Assembly (NCBI GenBank): GCA_902569405.1
Contig: CACFTX010000001.1
Coordinates: 248,001 to 312,000, forward strand
Origin: an uncultured Pelagibacteraceae bacterium
Lineage (GTDB): Bacteria > Pseudomonadota > Alphaproteobacteria > Pelagibacterales > Pelagibacteraceae
Direction: 5' to 3'
DNA: 64,000 nucleotides
Position 1 is the first letter of the stretch, and the number at the start of each line of letters is the position of its first letter. The notes under the pieces are model-generated. The model worked only from the letters and a program-made list of their open reading frames with translations. It made no database searches and was not told the origin of the DNA. Shown piece after piece: positions 52,098 through 62,043 of this stretch. Made by a program: the position numbers and the translations under genes.

Positions 52098-52698
52098 GAA
52101 AATTCTTTATTAATTCACTTGATAAGTTGCTGTAATTTTGTTTTTTAATTGAACAAAGATTAATTAAATTTTTGTGATTAATTCCACAAGGAGTTATTTT
52201 CTCATATTTTTTTAAATCAGTTTTAATATTTATTGAAAATCCATGATAAGCTATCCATCTCTTAACTCTAATTCCTATTGCTGCAACTTTTTTAGTTTTT
52301 TTATTTTGTCTGACCCAAATACCTATTTTTTTTCTGTCAGATAATGACTTAATTTTATATTTTTTAAGCGTTTCTATTATTGTTATTTCAATAATATTTA
52401 TTAATTTTCTTATATCTTTATTTCTATTATTTAAATCTAAAACAAAATAGCAAATTAATTGACCTGGTCCATGGTATGTAATTTTTCCTCCACGATTAGT
52501 TTTAAGTATGTCTATAGACTTATCTAAAATTTCATTTTCTTTGTAACTGGTACCTGCGGTGTAGATTGAAGGATGTTCCAATATCCACATTAGTTCTCTT
52601 CCTTTTTTTTTAAGCATTTTATCAATTCGTTCTTCAAGGAAGTTTATAGCTTTAACGTATTCTATGGGTTTTTTGCTTTTTTTGATCTCTATACTCAT
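52078..52698 (-). CDS. lipB: lipoyl(octanoyl) transferase
   Basis: [45 protein letters not shown]. Confidence 0.95.
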   Translation of the reverse strand: MSIEIKKSKKPIEYVKAINFLEERIDKMLKKKGRELMWILEHPSIYTAGTSYKENEILDKSIDILKTNRGGKITYHGPGQLICYFVLDLNNRNKDIRKLINIIEITIIETLKKYKIKSLSDRKKIGIWVRQNKKTKKVAAIGIRVKRWIAYHGFSINIKTDLKKYEKITPCGINHKNLINLCSIKKQNYSNLSSELIKNFLKNLKS

Positions 52699-52759
52699 TA
52701 AAAAATTGTATTATACGTATTATGTATTAATAGTGCGTAATAAAAATATAGGTAAATTT

Positions 52760-54139
52760 ATGACTTTAATTAAAAAAGTAAAAGATAAAAAAGTCAATTT
52801 TGAATTTAATAAAGAATACATTAAAGTTGTAACAGACAAAATAGCTAATAATGATGCATTATTTATTAATAATTCATTTAAAGAAGTGCATCCAGCAGAT
52901 GCAGCTGATATTATAGAACATTTAAGTGAAAGTGATAGAGAAAGTTTAATTAAATTAAATAATTTTAAGATAGATCCTGAGATTTTTGTTGAACTGAATG
53001 AATCAATTCAAAAGGAAATAATTAAATACCTATCATCAGAATCTATAGTATCGATTTTAAAAAACTTAGATTCAGATGATTCAATTCAGATATTAGAAAA
53101 TATAGATGAAAAAAATAAAAATAGCATATTAAGTTCACTACCTCCAAAAGATCGTTTTGCTTTACTAGAAAGCTTAAGTTATCCAGAAGATTCTGCTGCT
53201 AGAATAATGCAGAGACAATTTACTGCCATTCCTAGTAATTGGTCTGTTGGGCAAACAATAGATTATTTGAGAGAAAACAAAGATCTACCAGAAGAATTTT
53301 TAGAAATTTTTATAGTTGATAACGAATTTAAACCAATTGGTACTGTACCTTCTTCAAAAGTTTTAAGAACTTCAAGAGAATCTAAAATGATTTCTATAAT
53401 GAACGAAAGTCAATTATCTATACCTGTGGAAATGGATAGGGAAGAAGTTGGACACTTGTTTGAAAACTATAACCTTAATTCGGCTTGCGTAGTGGACAAA
53501 AATAATAAATTAGTTGGAATGATTACAAGTGATGACGTATTGACAGTATTAAAAGAGGAAGCAGAAGAAGACGCTTTGAGATTAGCTGGTGTTGGAGATG
53601 AAGAGATTACCGATGGAATTTTTAAAAAAACTAAAAGAAGATTCAATTGGCTTTTATTAAATTTGTTTACTGCTTTCTTGGCCACATGGGTAATAAGTAT
53701 ATTCGGTGCTACAATTGAGCAGATGGTTGCTTTGGCCTTTCTAATGCCCATAGTAGCTTCAATGGGTGGTAATGCAGGAATGCAAACATTAGCAGTAACT
53801 ATTAGAACAATTGCAACTAATGAACTTACAAAAAATAATTTTAACCAAAATATTTTAAAAGAATTTTCAATTGGTGTTTTAAATGGAATTATATTTGCAA
53901 TGATAAGTGCATTTATTGTGCAAATATGGTTTCAGGATATTAAGCTATCATTTATAATTTCAATTTCTATGATTTTAAATATGATAGTAGCGGGTTTATT
54001 TGGTATACTTGTTCCCATAACGTTAAAAAAATTTAATATAGATCCAGCAATAGCATCAAGTGTTTTTGTAACAACTATAACTGATGTAATTGGCTTTTTA
54101 TCTTTTTTAGGAATTGGGGCTTATTTTTTTTATACGTAA
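52760..54139 (+). CDS. mgtE: magnesium transporter MgtE (N domain, CBS domains, TM domain)
   Basis: VHPADAADIIEHLSE; SYPEDSAARIMQRQFTAIPSNWSVGQTI; MPIVASMGGNAGMQTLAVTIR; ATG at 52760 preferred over 52664 (the longer ORF overlaps lipB). Confidence 0.93.
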   Translation: MTLIKKVKDKKVNFEFNKEYIKVVTDKIANNDALFINNSFKEVHPADAADIIEHLSESDRESLIKLNNFKIDPEIFVELNESIQKEIIKYLSSESIVSILKNLDSDDSIQILENIDEKNKNSILSSLPPKDRFALLESLSYPEDSAARIMQRQFTAIPSNWSVGQTIDYLRENKDLPEEFLEIFIVDNEFKPIGTVPSSKVLRTSRESKMISIMNESQLSIPVEMDREEVGHLFENYNLNSACVVDKNNKLVGMITSDDVLTVLKEEAEEDALRLAGVGDEEITDGIFKKTKRRFNWLLLNLFTAFLATWVISIFGATIEQMVALAFLMPIVASMGGNAGMQTLAVTIRTIATNELTKNNFNQNILKEFSIGVLNGIIFAMISAFIVQIWFQDIKLSFIISISMILNMIVAGLFGILVPITLKKFNIDPAIASSVFVTTITDVIGFLSFLGIGAYFFYT

Positions 54140-54949
54140 TTAGAAATTATCAATTAATCGTATATTATTAATGTAAAAGGAAATAAATATTTTAAAATTA
54201 TATTTATTAATATTTTTTGAAAAATCTATTTTATTTCTTGCTTCTATATATTCAATTTTTATTTTTTTAGATTCAATTTTTTTTTTTAAATCATTAGTTT
54301 TTTTAATATTTTTAAAATTTCTATTACATAATAAGTAAAATTTTTTAATAATTTTTGTTATCAAAGATGCTTTTTTAATTGCCTTTCTTGAAAGTAGAAA
54401 ATTTCTTGATGAATATGGTAAAGTGTTTTTTAATCTAATAGTTTTGCAAGTTATGATTTTAGTATTAAATTTATTATTAATAAATTTTTTAATAAGGTAA
54501 ATTTGCTGATAATCCTTTTCTCCCAAAAACATATATTTTGGCTTAATGTTTGTTAAAAACTGTTTAATAACGCCTAAAACTCCTTCAAAATGACCCGGTC
54601 TATATTTTGCGCATAATATTTTATCTTTTTTGTGTATTTTGATTTTCATATTTTTTTTATTTTTATAAATTTCGCTTATTTTAGGAATTAATAAATAATC
54701 AACTTTTAATTTTTTAAGAATCTTAATATCATTACTCAATTTTCTAGGATATTTTTTATAATCATTTGACTTATTAAATTGTGATGGATTAACAAAAATA
54801 CTTACTAGAGTTTTTTTACATTTTAACTTGCACGATTTAATCAATGAAATATGACCCTTATGAAGGGCGCCCATAGTAGGAACAAACCCTATATTTGCCT
54901 TAAAATTAACTTCTTTATTTAATTTATTAATACTTTTAAAAATTATCAT
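54140..54949 (-). CDS. panC: pantoate--beta-alanine ligase
   Basis: IGFVPTMGALHKGHISLIKSC; SIFVNPSQFNKSNDYKKYPR; PGHFEGVLGVIKQF; FLGEKDYQQIYLI. Confidence 0.94.
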   Translation of the reverse strand: MIIFKSINKLNKEVNFKANIGFVPTMGALHKGHISLIKSCKLKCKKTLVSIFVNPSQFNKSNDYKKYPRKLSNDIKILKKLKVDYLLIPKISEIYKNKKNMKIKIHKKDKILCAKYRPGHFEGVLGVIKQFLTNIKPKYMFLGEKDYQQIYLIKKFINNKFNTKIITCKTIRLKNTLPYSSRNFLLSRKAIKKASLITKIIKKFYLLCNRNFKNIKKTNDLKKKIESKKIKIEYIEARNKIDFSKNINKYNFKIFISFYINNIRLIDNF

Positions 54950-54980
54950 TTATGGTACTTCACATAGTTAATACATATTA

Positions 54981-55796
54981 ATGATCAGACAAGCAATAAT
55001 ACCATTAGCCGGATTAGGCACAAGACTTTTACCAATTACAAGTGTATTTCCCAAGGAGCTTTTACCAATCAACGGAAAGCCAGGTATTGAATATATTATA
55101 GAGGAATGTATTGAAGCGGGTATTAAAGAAATCATATTTATAATATCAAAAAAAAAGGAATTAATTAAAAGATATTTTTACAATGATCAATTTTATAAAA
55201 AAATTATAAGGAAGAAGAGAGACAAAAGAATATTGAATGAGTATAAAAAAATACAAAAATATAGAAAAATGATTAAGTTTGTGTACCAAAATAAACCAAA
55301 AGGCACAGGTGATGCGGTGTTAAAAACAAGAAATATTATCAAGGATAATTTTTTTTTAATGTTGTTGCCAGATGATTTGATTATCCAAAAAAACTGCTCG
55401 AAAGACATGATTCTATTACATAAAAAAAAAAAATGCTCAATAATGGCGAGTATGTTAGTAAATAAAAAAACTGTTAATAGATGGGGAATATATTCAAAAA
55501 AATCCAAAATAAATAAAAATAATTTTTATATTAAAGATGTAGTTGAAAAACCAAGTATAAAGTTAGCTCCTTCTAACAATGCTGTAATTGGAAGATATAT
55601 TTTACCTAAAAAAATATTTTTAAAACTAACAAAACAAAAAAAAGGAAAAAGTGGTGAAATTCATATCACCGACGCTATAAGAAAACTAATCAATGAAGGT
55701 GAATTATTTATTGCCCATACATTTAAAGGTAAATATTTGGACTGTGGTACAATGAGTGGTTATATTAAATCATCACTTGAGGTATCTAAAATATGA
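54981..55796 (+). CDS. galU: UTP--glucose-1-phosphate uridylyltransferase
   Basis: QAIIPLAGLGTRLLPITSVFPKELLPINGKPGIEYIIEE; ITDAIRKLI; KYLDCGTMSGYIKSSLE. Confidence 0.94.
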   Translation: MIRQAIIPLAGLGTRLLPITSVFPKELLPINGKPGIEYIIEECIEAGIKEIIFIISKKKELIKRYFYNDQFYKKIIRKKRDKRILNEYKKIQKYRKMIKFVYQNKPKGTGDAVLKTRNIIKDNFFLMLLPDDLIIQKNCSKDMILLHKKKKCSIMASMLVNKKTVNRWGIYSKKSKINKNNFYIKDVVEKPSIKLAPSNNAVIGRYILPKKIFLKLTKQKKGKSGEIHITDAIRKLINEGELFIAHTFKGKYLDCGTMSGYIKSSLEVSKI

Positions 55797-57091
55797 AATT
55801 ATGTATGATAGGCACAGGTTATGTTGGGTTAGTAAGTGGCGTATGTTTTTCTGACTTAGGTAATGAAGTCATATGTGTAGATAATGATGTAAATAAAATT
55901 GATTTGTTGCGGAAGGGAAAAGTTCCAATATATGAACCAGGATTATCAGAGCTTGTAGTTAAAAATTATAAAAATAAAAGATTAACTTTTTCTACTGATT
56001 TAAAAAAGTCAGTTAAATCTTCTGATATAATCTTTATTTGTGTAGGTACGCCTACAAAAAAAAATAGTAATTCTGCCGATTTAAAACAAATTTATAATGT
56101 TGCTAGAGAAATAAAATCATCAATAAATAGCTTTAAAATAATTATTACCAAATCAACAGTTCCGGTTACAACTGGAGATGAAATTGAAAAAATTTTATCT
56201 AAAAAAAATAATAAAAGCAAATTTTCTGTAGTATCAAATCCTGAATTTTTAAGAGAAGGTGAAGCCATTAGAGACTTTACATATCCCGATAGAATTGTAG
56301 TTGGTTCAAATGACATAAGATCAAATCGTGTTTTAAGAAATTTATATGCACCTTTGATTTCAAAAGGAGCCCAATATGTTTACACATCAAGAAGAGCTGC
56401 AGAATTAATAAAGTATGCATCAAATGCATTTCTTGCTACAAAAATTACTTTCATTAATGAAATAGCTAATTTATGTGAAAAAACAGGTATAAATGTTGAA
56501 GATATATCTATCGGTATGGGTTTAGATAAGAGAATAGGGAGCAGATTTCTAAGAGCTGGACCTGCTTATGGTGGATCTTGTTTTCCAAAAGATACAAAAG
56601 CTATTATTTCAACTGGAGATAAGTTTAAAACAAATTTATCAGTTATTAAGTCAGTAATTAAATCCAATAAAAATAGATCAAATTTCCTTCTCAATAGAGT
56701 ATATGAAATTTTGAATAAAAAAATTAAAAATAAAAAAATAACTTTTTTAGGTGTTACTTTTAAAGCTAACACAGACGATATGAGAGACTCATCTAGTCTT
56801 ACCATGATACCTTTATTGTCAAAAAAAGGTGCAATAATTAAATATTTTGATCCAACTGGATATAAAAAGGAATTTTCAAAAGTTAAAAACGTATCTAGTG
56901 CAAATACAATTAAAGAATCTGTAGTGGGTTCTGATCTTGTAATTATTCATACAGAGTGGAATGATTTTAAATCAATAAACTTTAAAAGTTTAATAAAAGG
57001 TAAAAAATTTATTATTTATGATATGAGAAATATATATTCTCCAAAAAAAATAAGAGCACAAGGTTTCAAATATTATAGTGTTGGGAGATAA
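55793..57091 (+). CDS. ugd: UDP-glucose 6-dehydrogenase
   Basis: MKLCMIGTGYVGLVSGVCFSDLGNEVICVD; GPAYGGSCFPKDTKAI; FKANTDDMRDSSSL. Confidence 0.95.
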   Translation: MKLCMIGTGYVGLVSGVCFSDLGNEVICVDNDVNKIDLLRKGKVPIYEPGLSELVVKNYKNKRLTFSTDLKKSVKSSDIIFICVGTPTKKNSNSADLKQIYNVAREIKSSINSFKIIITKSTVPVTTGDEIEKILSKKNNKSKFSVVSNPEFLREGEAIRDFTYPDRIVVGSNDIRSNRVLRNLYAPLISKGAQYVYTSRRAAELIKYASNAFLATKITFINEIANLCEKTGINVEDISIGMGLDKRIGSRFLRAGPAYGGSCFPKDTKAIISTGDKFKTNLSVIKSVIKSNKNRSNFLLNRVYEILNKKIKNKKITFLGVTFKANTDDMRDSSSLTMIPLLSKKGAIIKYFDPTGYKKEFSKVKNVSSANTIKESVVGSDLVIIHTEWNDFKSINFKSLIKGKKFIIYDMRNIYSPKKIRAQGFKYYSVGR

Positions 57092-57094
57092 ATT

Positions 57095-57556
57095 TTAGTT
57101 TAATTCAAAAATTGCATCAACTTCAACTGAAACTCCCAATGGTAGACTATTTGTACTTACAGCAGCTCTTGTGTGCATACCTATATCTCCAAATATAGAA
57201 GCTATTAAATCAGATGCACCATTAATTACTTTAGGTTGTTCTGTAAAATTTTCAGTTGAATTTACAAATCCAGTTAATTTAATGCAAGATTTAACTTTAG
57301 ATAAATCATTATCACAGGCTTTTTTAACTTGGGCAATGATGCTTAATGCGCATCTTTTTGCTGCATTGTAACCTGCTTCTGTATCTAAATCTTTTCCTAC
57401 TTTTCCTTTTATTAGTTGACCACTTTCATCAATTGAAATCTGCCCTGATATAAATAACATTTTACCTAAAATTTTTGTAGCTACATAATTTCCAACAGGT
57501 GCTTTTGCCTCAGGAAGTTTTATGTTAAGTTTTTTTAATTTATCTTCATAAGTCAT
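57095..57556 (-). CDS. RidA/YjgF-YER057c family protein
   Basis: KMLFISGQISIDESGQLIKGKVG; HTRAAVSTNSLPLGVSVEVDAIFEL. Confidence 0.9.
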   Translation of the reverse strand: MTYEDKLKKLNIKLPEAKAPVGNYVATKILGKMLFISGQISIDESGQLIKGKVGKDLDTEAGYNAAKRCALSIIAQVKKACDNDLSKVKSCIKLTGFVNSTENFTEQPKVINGASDLIASIFGDIGMHTRAAVSTNSLPLGVSVEVDAIFELN

Positions 57557-60138
57557 TTTGATTTCCTTTTTTTTGATTTTTTAATTTTATCGTATTCTTT
57601 TCTTTTCTCAATTAATATTAATGCTTCTTCCATTGTAAGTTCTGTAGGATCTTTTTCTTCAGGTATAGTTGCATTAAGTGATTTGTATTTAATGTAAGGA
57701 CCATATTGACCTTTCATAACCCTTACTGGTTTTTTGTCTTCAGGGTGTTCACCTAAATCTTTTATCACAGAAGAAGACATTCTCCCTGGTTTTGCTTCAG
57801 CTATCAAACTCACAGCTCTATTAAGACCTATTGAAAAAATTTCCTCAATATTTTCAATTCTTGCAGATTTATTTTCACATTTTAAATATGGACCAAATCT
57901 ACCAGTATTTAATGTAATTTCTTTTTGGTTATCAGGATTTATTCCTAGAGATTTTGGTAGTGAACATAAAAATTGCGCTTTTTCTAAATCAATACTTTCT
58001 AATTCCAGTCCCTTAGGTATAGAAACATTTTTAAAAAGTTCATTAACATCTGACTTTTGTTTTTTAATTTTCTTTTTTTTCTTAGTAGATTTTTCAACTT
58101 CCATATCATCCAAAATTTTTTCATATTGAAGATAAGGGCCAAATCTTCCATTTTTCAGGTATATATCTTTTCCATTTTCATGTTTTCCAATAAATTTTGG
58201 CTCAGCTAATCGAGCTTGAGCAGCAGCTTTTGCTTTAGATAATGGTCGCGTAAATTTACATTCTGGATAATTTGAGCAACCAATAAAAGCTCCACCTCTA
58301 AAACTATTTTTTAGACTTAGTGTACCGGAATTACATAATTGGCATTTTCTAACTATATTTCCATCATTATCTTTATCAAAAACTAAGTCTCCCAAACTAT
58401 CATTTAATAAATCCAAGACTTCTCTGGTTCTTTTTTCTTTTACCTCGGACACATTGTTATTAAAATCCTTCCAAAAAAGCTCCAAAACTCTAATCCAACT
58501 TTCCTTTCCGGTGGTGATTTCATCAAGCTGATCTTCTAAACTTGCTGTGAAATTATAATCTACATATTTTGAAAATAGCTTTTCTAAAAAAGCTGAAATT
58601 AATTTACCTCTATCTGTAGGGAAAAATCTTTTATTTAATATTTCTGCATATCCTCTATTAGCTATTGTGGAAATAATACTTGCATAAGTAGATGGCCTTC
58701 CAATACCTAGCTCTTCAAGTTTTTTAACTAAACTAGCTTCAGAATATCTGGGTGGTGGTTGCGTAAAATGCTGTTCGTCTAATAAAGATTCAATATTAAC
58801 AAGACCTTTGGACATTTCTGGCAATATACTTTCATCATCGTCTTTACTAGGATTATTATATATTTTTAAAAAACCATCAAATTTAAGAACAGAACCGCTA
58901 GCCTTGCAAATTGTGTCGTTGTTGTTTGACGATATTGTAATTGTATTTCTATCAAATTTAGCTGACTCCATTTGAGAAGATAGGGCTCTACTCCAAATTA
59001 AATCGTAAAGTTTATTTTGATCTGAGCTCAAATATTTTTTAACACTTTTTGGGGTTCTAACAATGTCAGTAGGCCTTATTGCTTCATGAGCTTCTTGAGC
59101 ATTTTTTGCTTTTTTTCCAGAATAATTTAAAGCATTTTCAGGTAAATATTCATTACCAATTTCTTTTTTTATATAATCTCTAAAAGTCGAGACCACATCT
59201 TCAGATAAATTGGTTCCATCAGTTCTCATGTAGGTTATTAATCCTATTGTTTCACCTTCTATATCGATGCCTTGATAAAGTTTTTGGGCAATTTGCATTG
59301 TTCGTGATGCACCAAAACCTAATCTGCTAGAAGCTGTTTGTTGAAGTGTGGATGTTGTGAATGGACCAGAAGGATTACGATTTACTACTTTGGTTGAGAT
59401 ATCAGTAATATTAAATTTTTTTTTATTAATACTTGATATAGCTTTATTTATTTCATCTTTATTTCTAAATGAAAATTTTTCAATTTTATTATTATCCAAC
59501 AGACTGATACCAGCAGTAATATTTTTATTTTTATTATCTGTAAATTTAACACTTAAGGTCCAAAATTCTTCTGGTTTAAATGACTCTATTTCATGTTCTC
59601 TTTCAGTGATTAACTTTAAAGCAACTGATTGAACTCTTCCTGCAGATTTAGATCCCGGTAATTTTGTCCAAAGTATTGGCGAAATGTTAAATCCAACTAA
59701 ATAATCCAATGCTCTTCTAGCCATATAAGCATGGACTAACAGTGGTTCGATTTGTCTTGGATTTTCAATACCATGAATTACAGCTTTTTTAGTTATTTCA
59801 TTAAAGACAACGCGTTCAATTTCTTTGTCCTTTAAAAGTTTTTTTTCATTTAAAAATTCTTTAACATGCCAAGCAATTGCTTCACCTTCTCTGTCTGGGT
59901 CTGTAGCAAGAATTATTTTTTTAGAATCTTTTGCAGCATCTGTAATTTCTTTTAAATATTTTTTTGAAAAACTATCTACTTCCCATATCATTTTAAATTT
60001 ATTTTCAGGATCAACAGAACCATTTTTTGAAGGAAGGTCTCTTATATGTCCATAACTAGCTAAAACTGTAAAATTGCTACCTAAGTATTTGTTAATTGTT
60101 TTGGCTTTAGCAGGGCTTTCTACTATGACGAGGTTCAT
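57553..60138 (-). CDS. topA: DNA topoisomerase I
   Basis: MNLVIVESPAKAKTINKYLG; ATDPDREGEAIAWHV; GLITYMRTDGTNLSEDVV; C-terminal zinc finger CQLCNSGTL...GCSNYPEC. Confidence 0.98.
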   Translation of the reverse strand: MNLVIVESPAKAKTINKYLGSNFTVLASYGHIRDLPSKNGSVDPENKFKMIWEVDSFSKKYLKEITDAAKDSKKIILATDPDREGEAIAWHVKEFLNEKKLLKDKEIERVVFNEITKKAVIHGIENPRQIEPLLVHAYMARRALDYLVGFNISPILWTKLPGSKSAGRVQSVALKLITEREHEIESFKPEEFWTLSVKFTDNKNKNITAGISLLDNNKIEKFSFRNKDEINKAISSINKKKFNITDISTKVVNRNPSGPFTTSTLQQTASSRLGFGASRTMQIAQKLYQGIDIEGETIGLITYMRTDGTNLSEDVVSTFRDYIKKEIGNEYLPENALNYSGKKAKNAQEAHEAIRPTDIVRTPKSVKKYLSSDQNKLYDLIWSRALSSQMESAKFDRNTITISSNNNDTICKASGSVLKFDGFLKIYNNPSKDDDESILPEMSKGLVNIESLLDEQHFTQPPPRYSEASLVKKLEELGIGRPSTYASIISTIANRGYAEILNKRFFPTDRGKLISAFLEKLFSKYVDYNFTASLEDQLDEITTGKESWIRVLELFWKDFNNNVSEVKEKRTREVLDLLNDSLGDLVFDKDNDGNIVRKCQLCNSGTLSLKNSFRGGAFIGCSNYPECKFTRPLSKAKAAAQARLAEPKFIGKHENGKDIYLKNGRFGPYLQYEKILDDMEVEKSTKKKKKIKKQKSDVNELFKNVSIPKGLELESIDLEKAQFLCSLPKSLGINPDNQKEITLNTGRFGPYLKCENKSARIENIEEIFSIGLNRAVSLIAEAKPGRMSSSVIKDLGEHPEDKKPVRVMKGQYGPYIKYKSLNATIPEEKDPTELTMEEALILIEKRKEYDKIKKSKKRKSK

Positions 60139-60175
60139 TTAATGAGAACCTACATAAAAGAATTAGATAGTCAAA

Positions 60176-60754
60176 TTAATAAATTTTAGTCTTTGATTCA
60201 GTATTATTTTTTAAGCGTTTTATATTTTCTTTATGTGTATAAAAAATTAGAATGAACATTATTATAAAAAAATAATACTTTTCACTATCAATGAAAAAAT
60301 AATGATAAACTGGTATTAATAAAGATGCCAGTAGTGATGATAAAGATGAATATTTTGAAATTAAAAATACAACAGCCCAAGTTATTATAAAACAAAGTCC
60401 CAAAATATAATTGATACAAAAAAGAATTCCAACATATGTTGCAACTCCTTTTCCACCGTTAAATTTTAACCATATTGGAAAAACATGACCCAAAAAAACT
60501 GATAACGATGAAATAAATATAAATTCAGTAAAATATATCTTAACAATAAGAATTGGAATTACAGCTTTTAAAATATCTAAAATTAAAGTGCTATAACCTA
60601 TTACTTTATTACCCGTTCTCAATACATTTGTTGCACCAATATTACCAGAACCAATTTTTCTAATATCTTTTTTTATAAATATTTTTGTTAATAAAAAACC
60701 AAATGGAATTGAACCCAATAAATAAGATATTATTGCAATTAAACCTATTTCCAT
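60176..60754 (-). CDS. plsY: acyl-phosphate glycerol-3-phosphate acyltransferase PlsY
   Basis: YLLGSIPFGFLLTK; KIGSGNIGATNVLRTGNK; FNGGKGVATYVG. Confidence 0.95.
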   Translation of the reverse strand: MEIGLIAIISYLLGSIPFGFLLTKIFIKKDIRKIGSGNIGATNVLRTGNKVIGYSTLILDILKAVIPILIVKIYFTEFIFISSLSVFLGHVFPIWLKFNGGKGVATYVGILFCINYILGLCFIITWAVVFLISKYSSLSSLLASLLIPVYHYFFIDSEKYYFFIIMFILIFYTHKENIKRLKNNTESKTKIY

Positions 60755-60756
60755 AT

Positions 60757-62043
60757 TTAGATTTTAAACATCTCTTCACCTTTTACAAAAGTATTTATGA
60801 CTTGACCTTGTAGTTTTTTATCATCAATACAGGTATTTTTTGATTTTGAGACAATTTTTTCTTTTTTGACAATCCATGGTTTGTAAACATCAACAATACA
60901 GAAGTCCGCATTATTACCAATTGATAAATTTCCTTTATTAATTTTTAAAATTTTTGCAGGGTTGCTTGTTAATAGTTCAACTATTTTGAATAATTTTACT
61001 GAACCATTGTGAAAAAGTTCTAAAGATAGGGATAAAAGAGTTTCTATTCCAGAAGCTCCAGTTGCAGCTTGTGAAAAAGTCAATCTTTTTGATTCTTCAT
61101 CTTCAGGTTTATGATCTGAAACAATAACATCAATCAAGTCTTTATTAATTGCTTTTATAAGTGAAACTCTATCGTCTTCAGTTCTTAAAGGTGGAGATAA
61201 TTTTAAAAATGTCCTAAAGTCACCCACGTCATTTTCATTTAATGATAAGTTGTTAATGGACACACCTGTTGTAAAATCTACCAGATCTTTTTTTTGGTCA
61301 ATTATATCAACTGATTTAGAAGCTGAGATTTGAGAAACATGGTATCTACAATTGAAATCTTCTAATAAAGTTAAATCTCTTTCAATAATAATTTTTTCAG
61401 CTAGGTCGGGAATTCCTTGCAGTCCTAATTTTGTAGCAATGATTCCATCATTAACCATTCCATTTTTTGATAATTCAAAATCTTCAGCATGCTGCATAAC
61501 TAAACAATCTAAATCATAGGCTGACCTCATTATTCTAGACATAAGTCTTGTATTTTGAATTGTTTTTGTTCCATCTGTAAATCCAATAATTCCTTTTTTT
61601 TTTAATAAACCAAATTCTGTCATATTTGTACCTTCAAGATTTTTTGTTAAAGATGCTGCGGGGAAAATATTGATTTTTGCTTTATCTCTTCCTCTTCTTT
61701 TTAAAAAATCAACTATTGATACGTTGTCAATTACTGGACTGGTATTTGGCATTGTAACGACTGAAGTAACACCACCAGCAATAGCTGCGTTGCTTAATGT
61801 TTTAAAGTTTTCTTTATATTCATAACCTGGTTCACCAACAAAAACTCTCATATCAACTAAGCCTGGAAAAATATATTTTTCTTTAAGATCTATAAATTTT
61901 TCTCTTGAAGGGATGTTGTTTTTATTTACTTTTTTTCCTATTGCTTCAATTTTACCTTCTTCATTAATTATCAATCCACCAATTTCCTCAATGGAATTAT
62001 GAGGATCTATTATGTTTGCATTAAGAAAATATTTTTTTTTCAT
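60757..62043 (-). CDS. pyrC: dihydroorotase (multifunctional-complex/PyrC class)
   Basis: IFPGLVDMRVFVGEPGYEYKEN; AAIAGGVTSVVTMPNTSPVID; VSDHKPEDEESKRLTFSQAATGASGIET; start placed at 62043 ([14 protein letters not shown]). Confidence 0.9.
   Translation of the reverse strand: MKKKYFLNANIIDPHNSIEEIGGLIINEEGKIEAIGKKVNKNNIPSREKFIDLKEKYIFPGLVDMRVFVGEPGYEYKENFKTLSNAAIAGGVTSVVTMPNTSPVIDNVSIVDFLKRRGRDKAKINIFPAASLTKNLEGTNMTEFGLLKKKGIIGFTDGTKTIQNTRLMSRIMRSAYDLDCLVMQHAEDFELSKNGMVNDGIIATKLGLQGIPDLAEKIIIERDLTLLEDFNCRYHVSQISASKSVDIIDQKKDLVDFTTGVSINNLSLNENDVGDFRTFLKLSPPLRTEDDRVSLIKAINKDLIDVIVSDHKPEDEESKRLTFSQAATGASGIETLLSLSLELFHNGSVKLFKIVELLTSNPAKILKINKGNLSIGNNADFCIVDVYKPWIVKKEKIVSKSKNTCIDDKKLQGQVINTFVKGEEMFKI

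Noticed and set aside
52664-52759. Extended N terminus of MgtE ([21 protein letters not shown]...)
   Set aside because: Overlaps the lipB start on the other strand; the ATG at 52760 gives a normal MgtE N terminus
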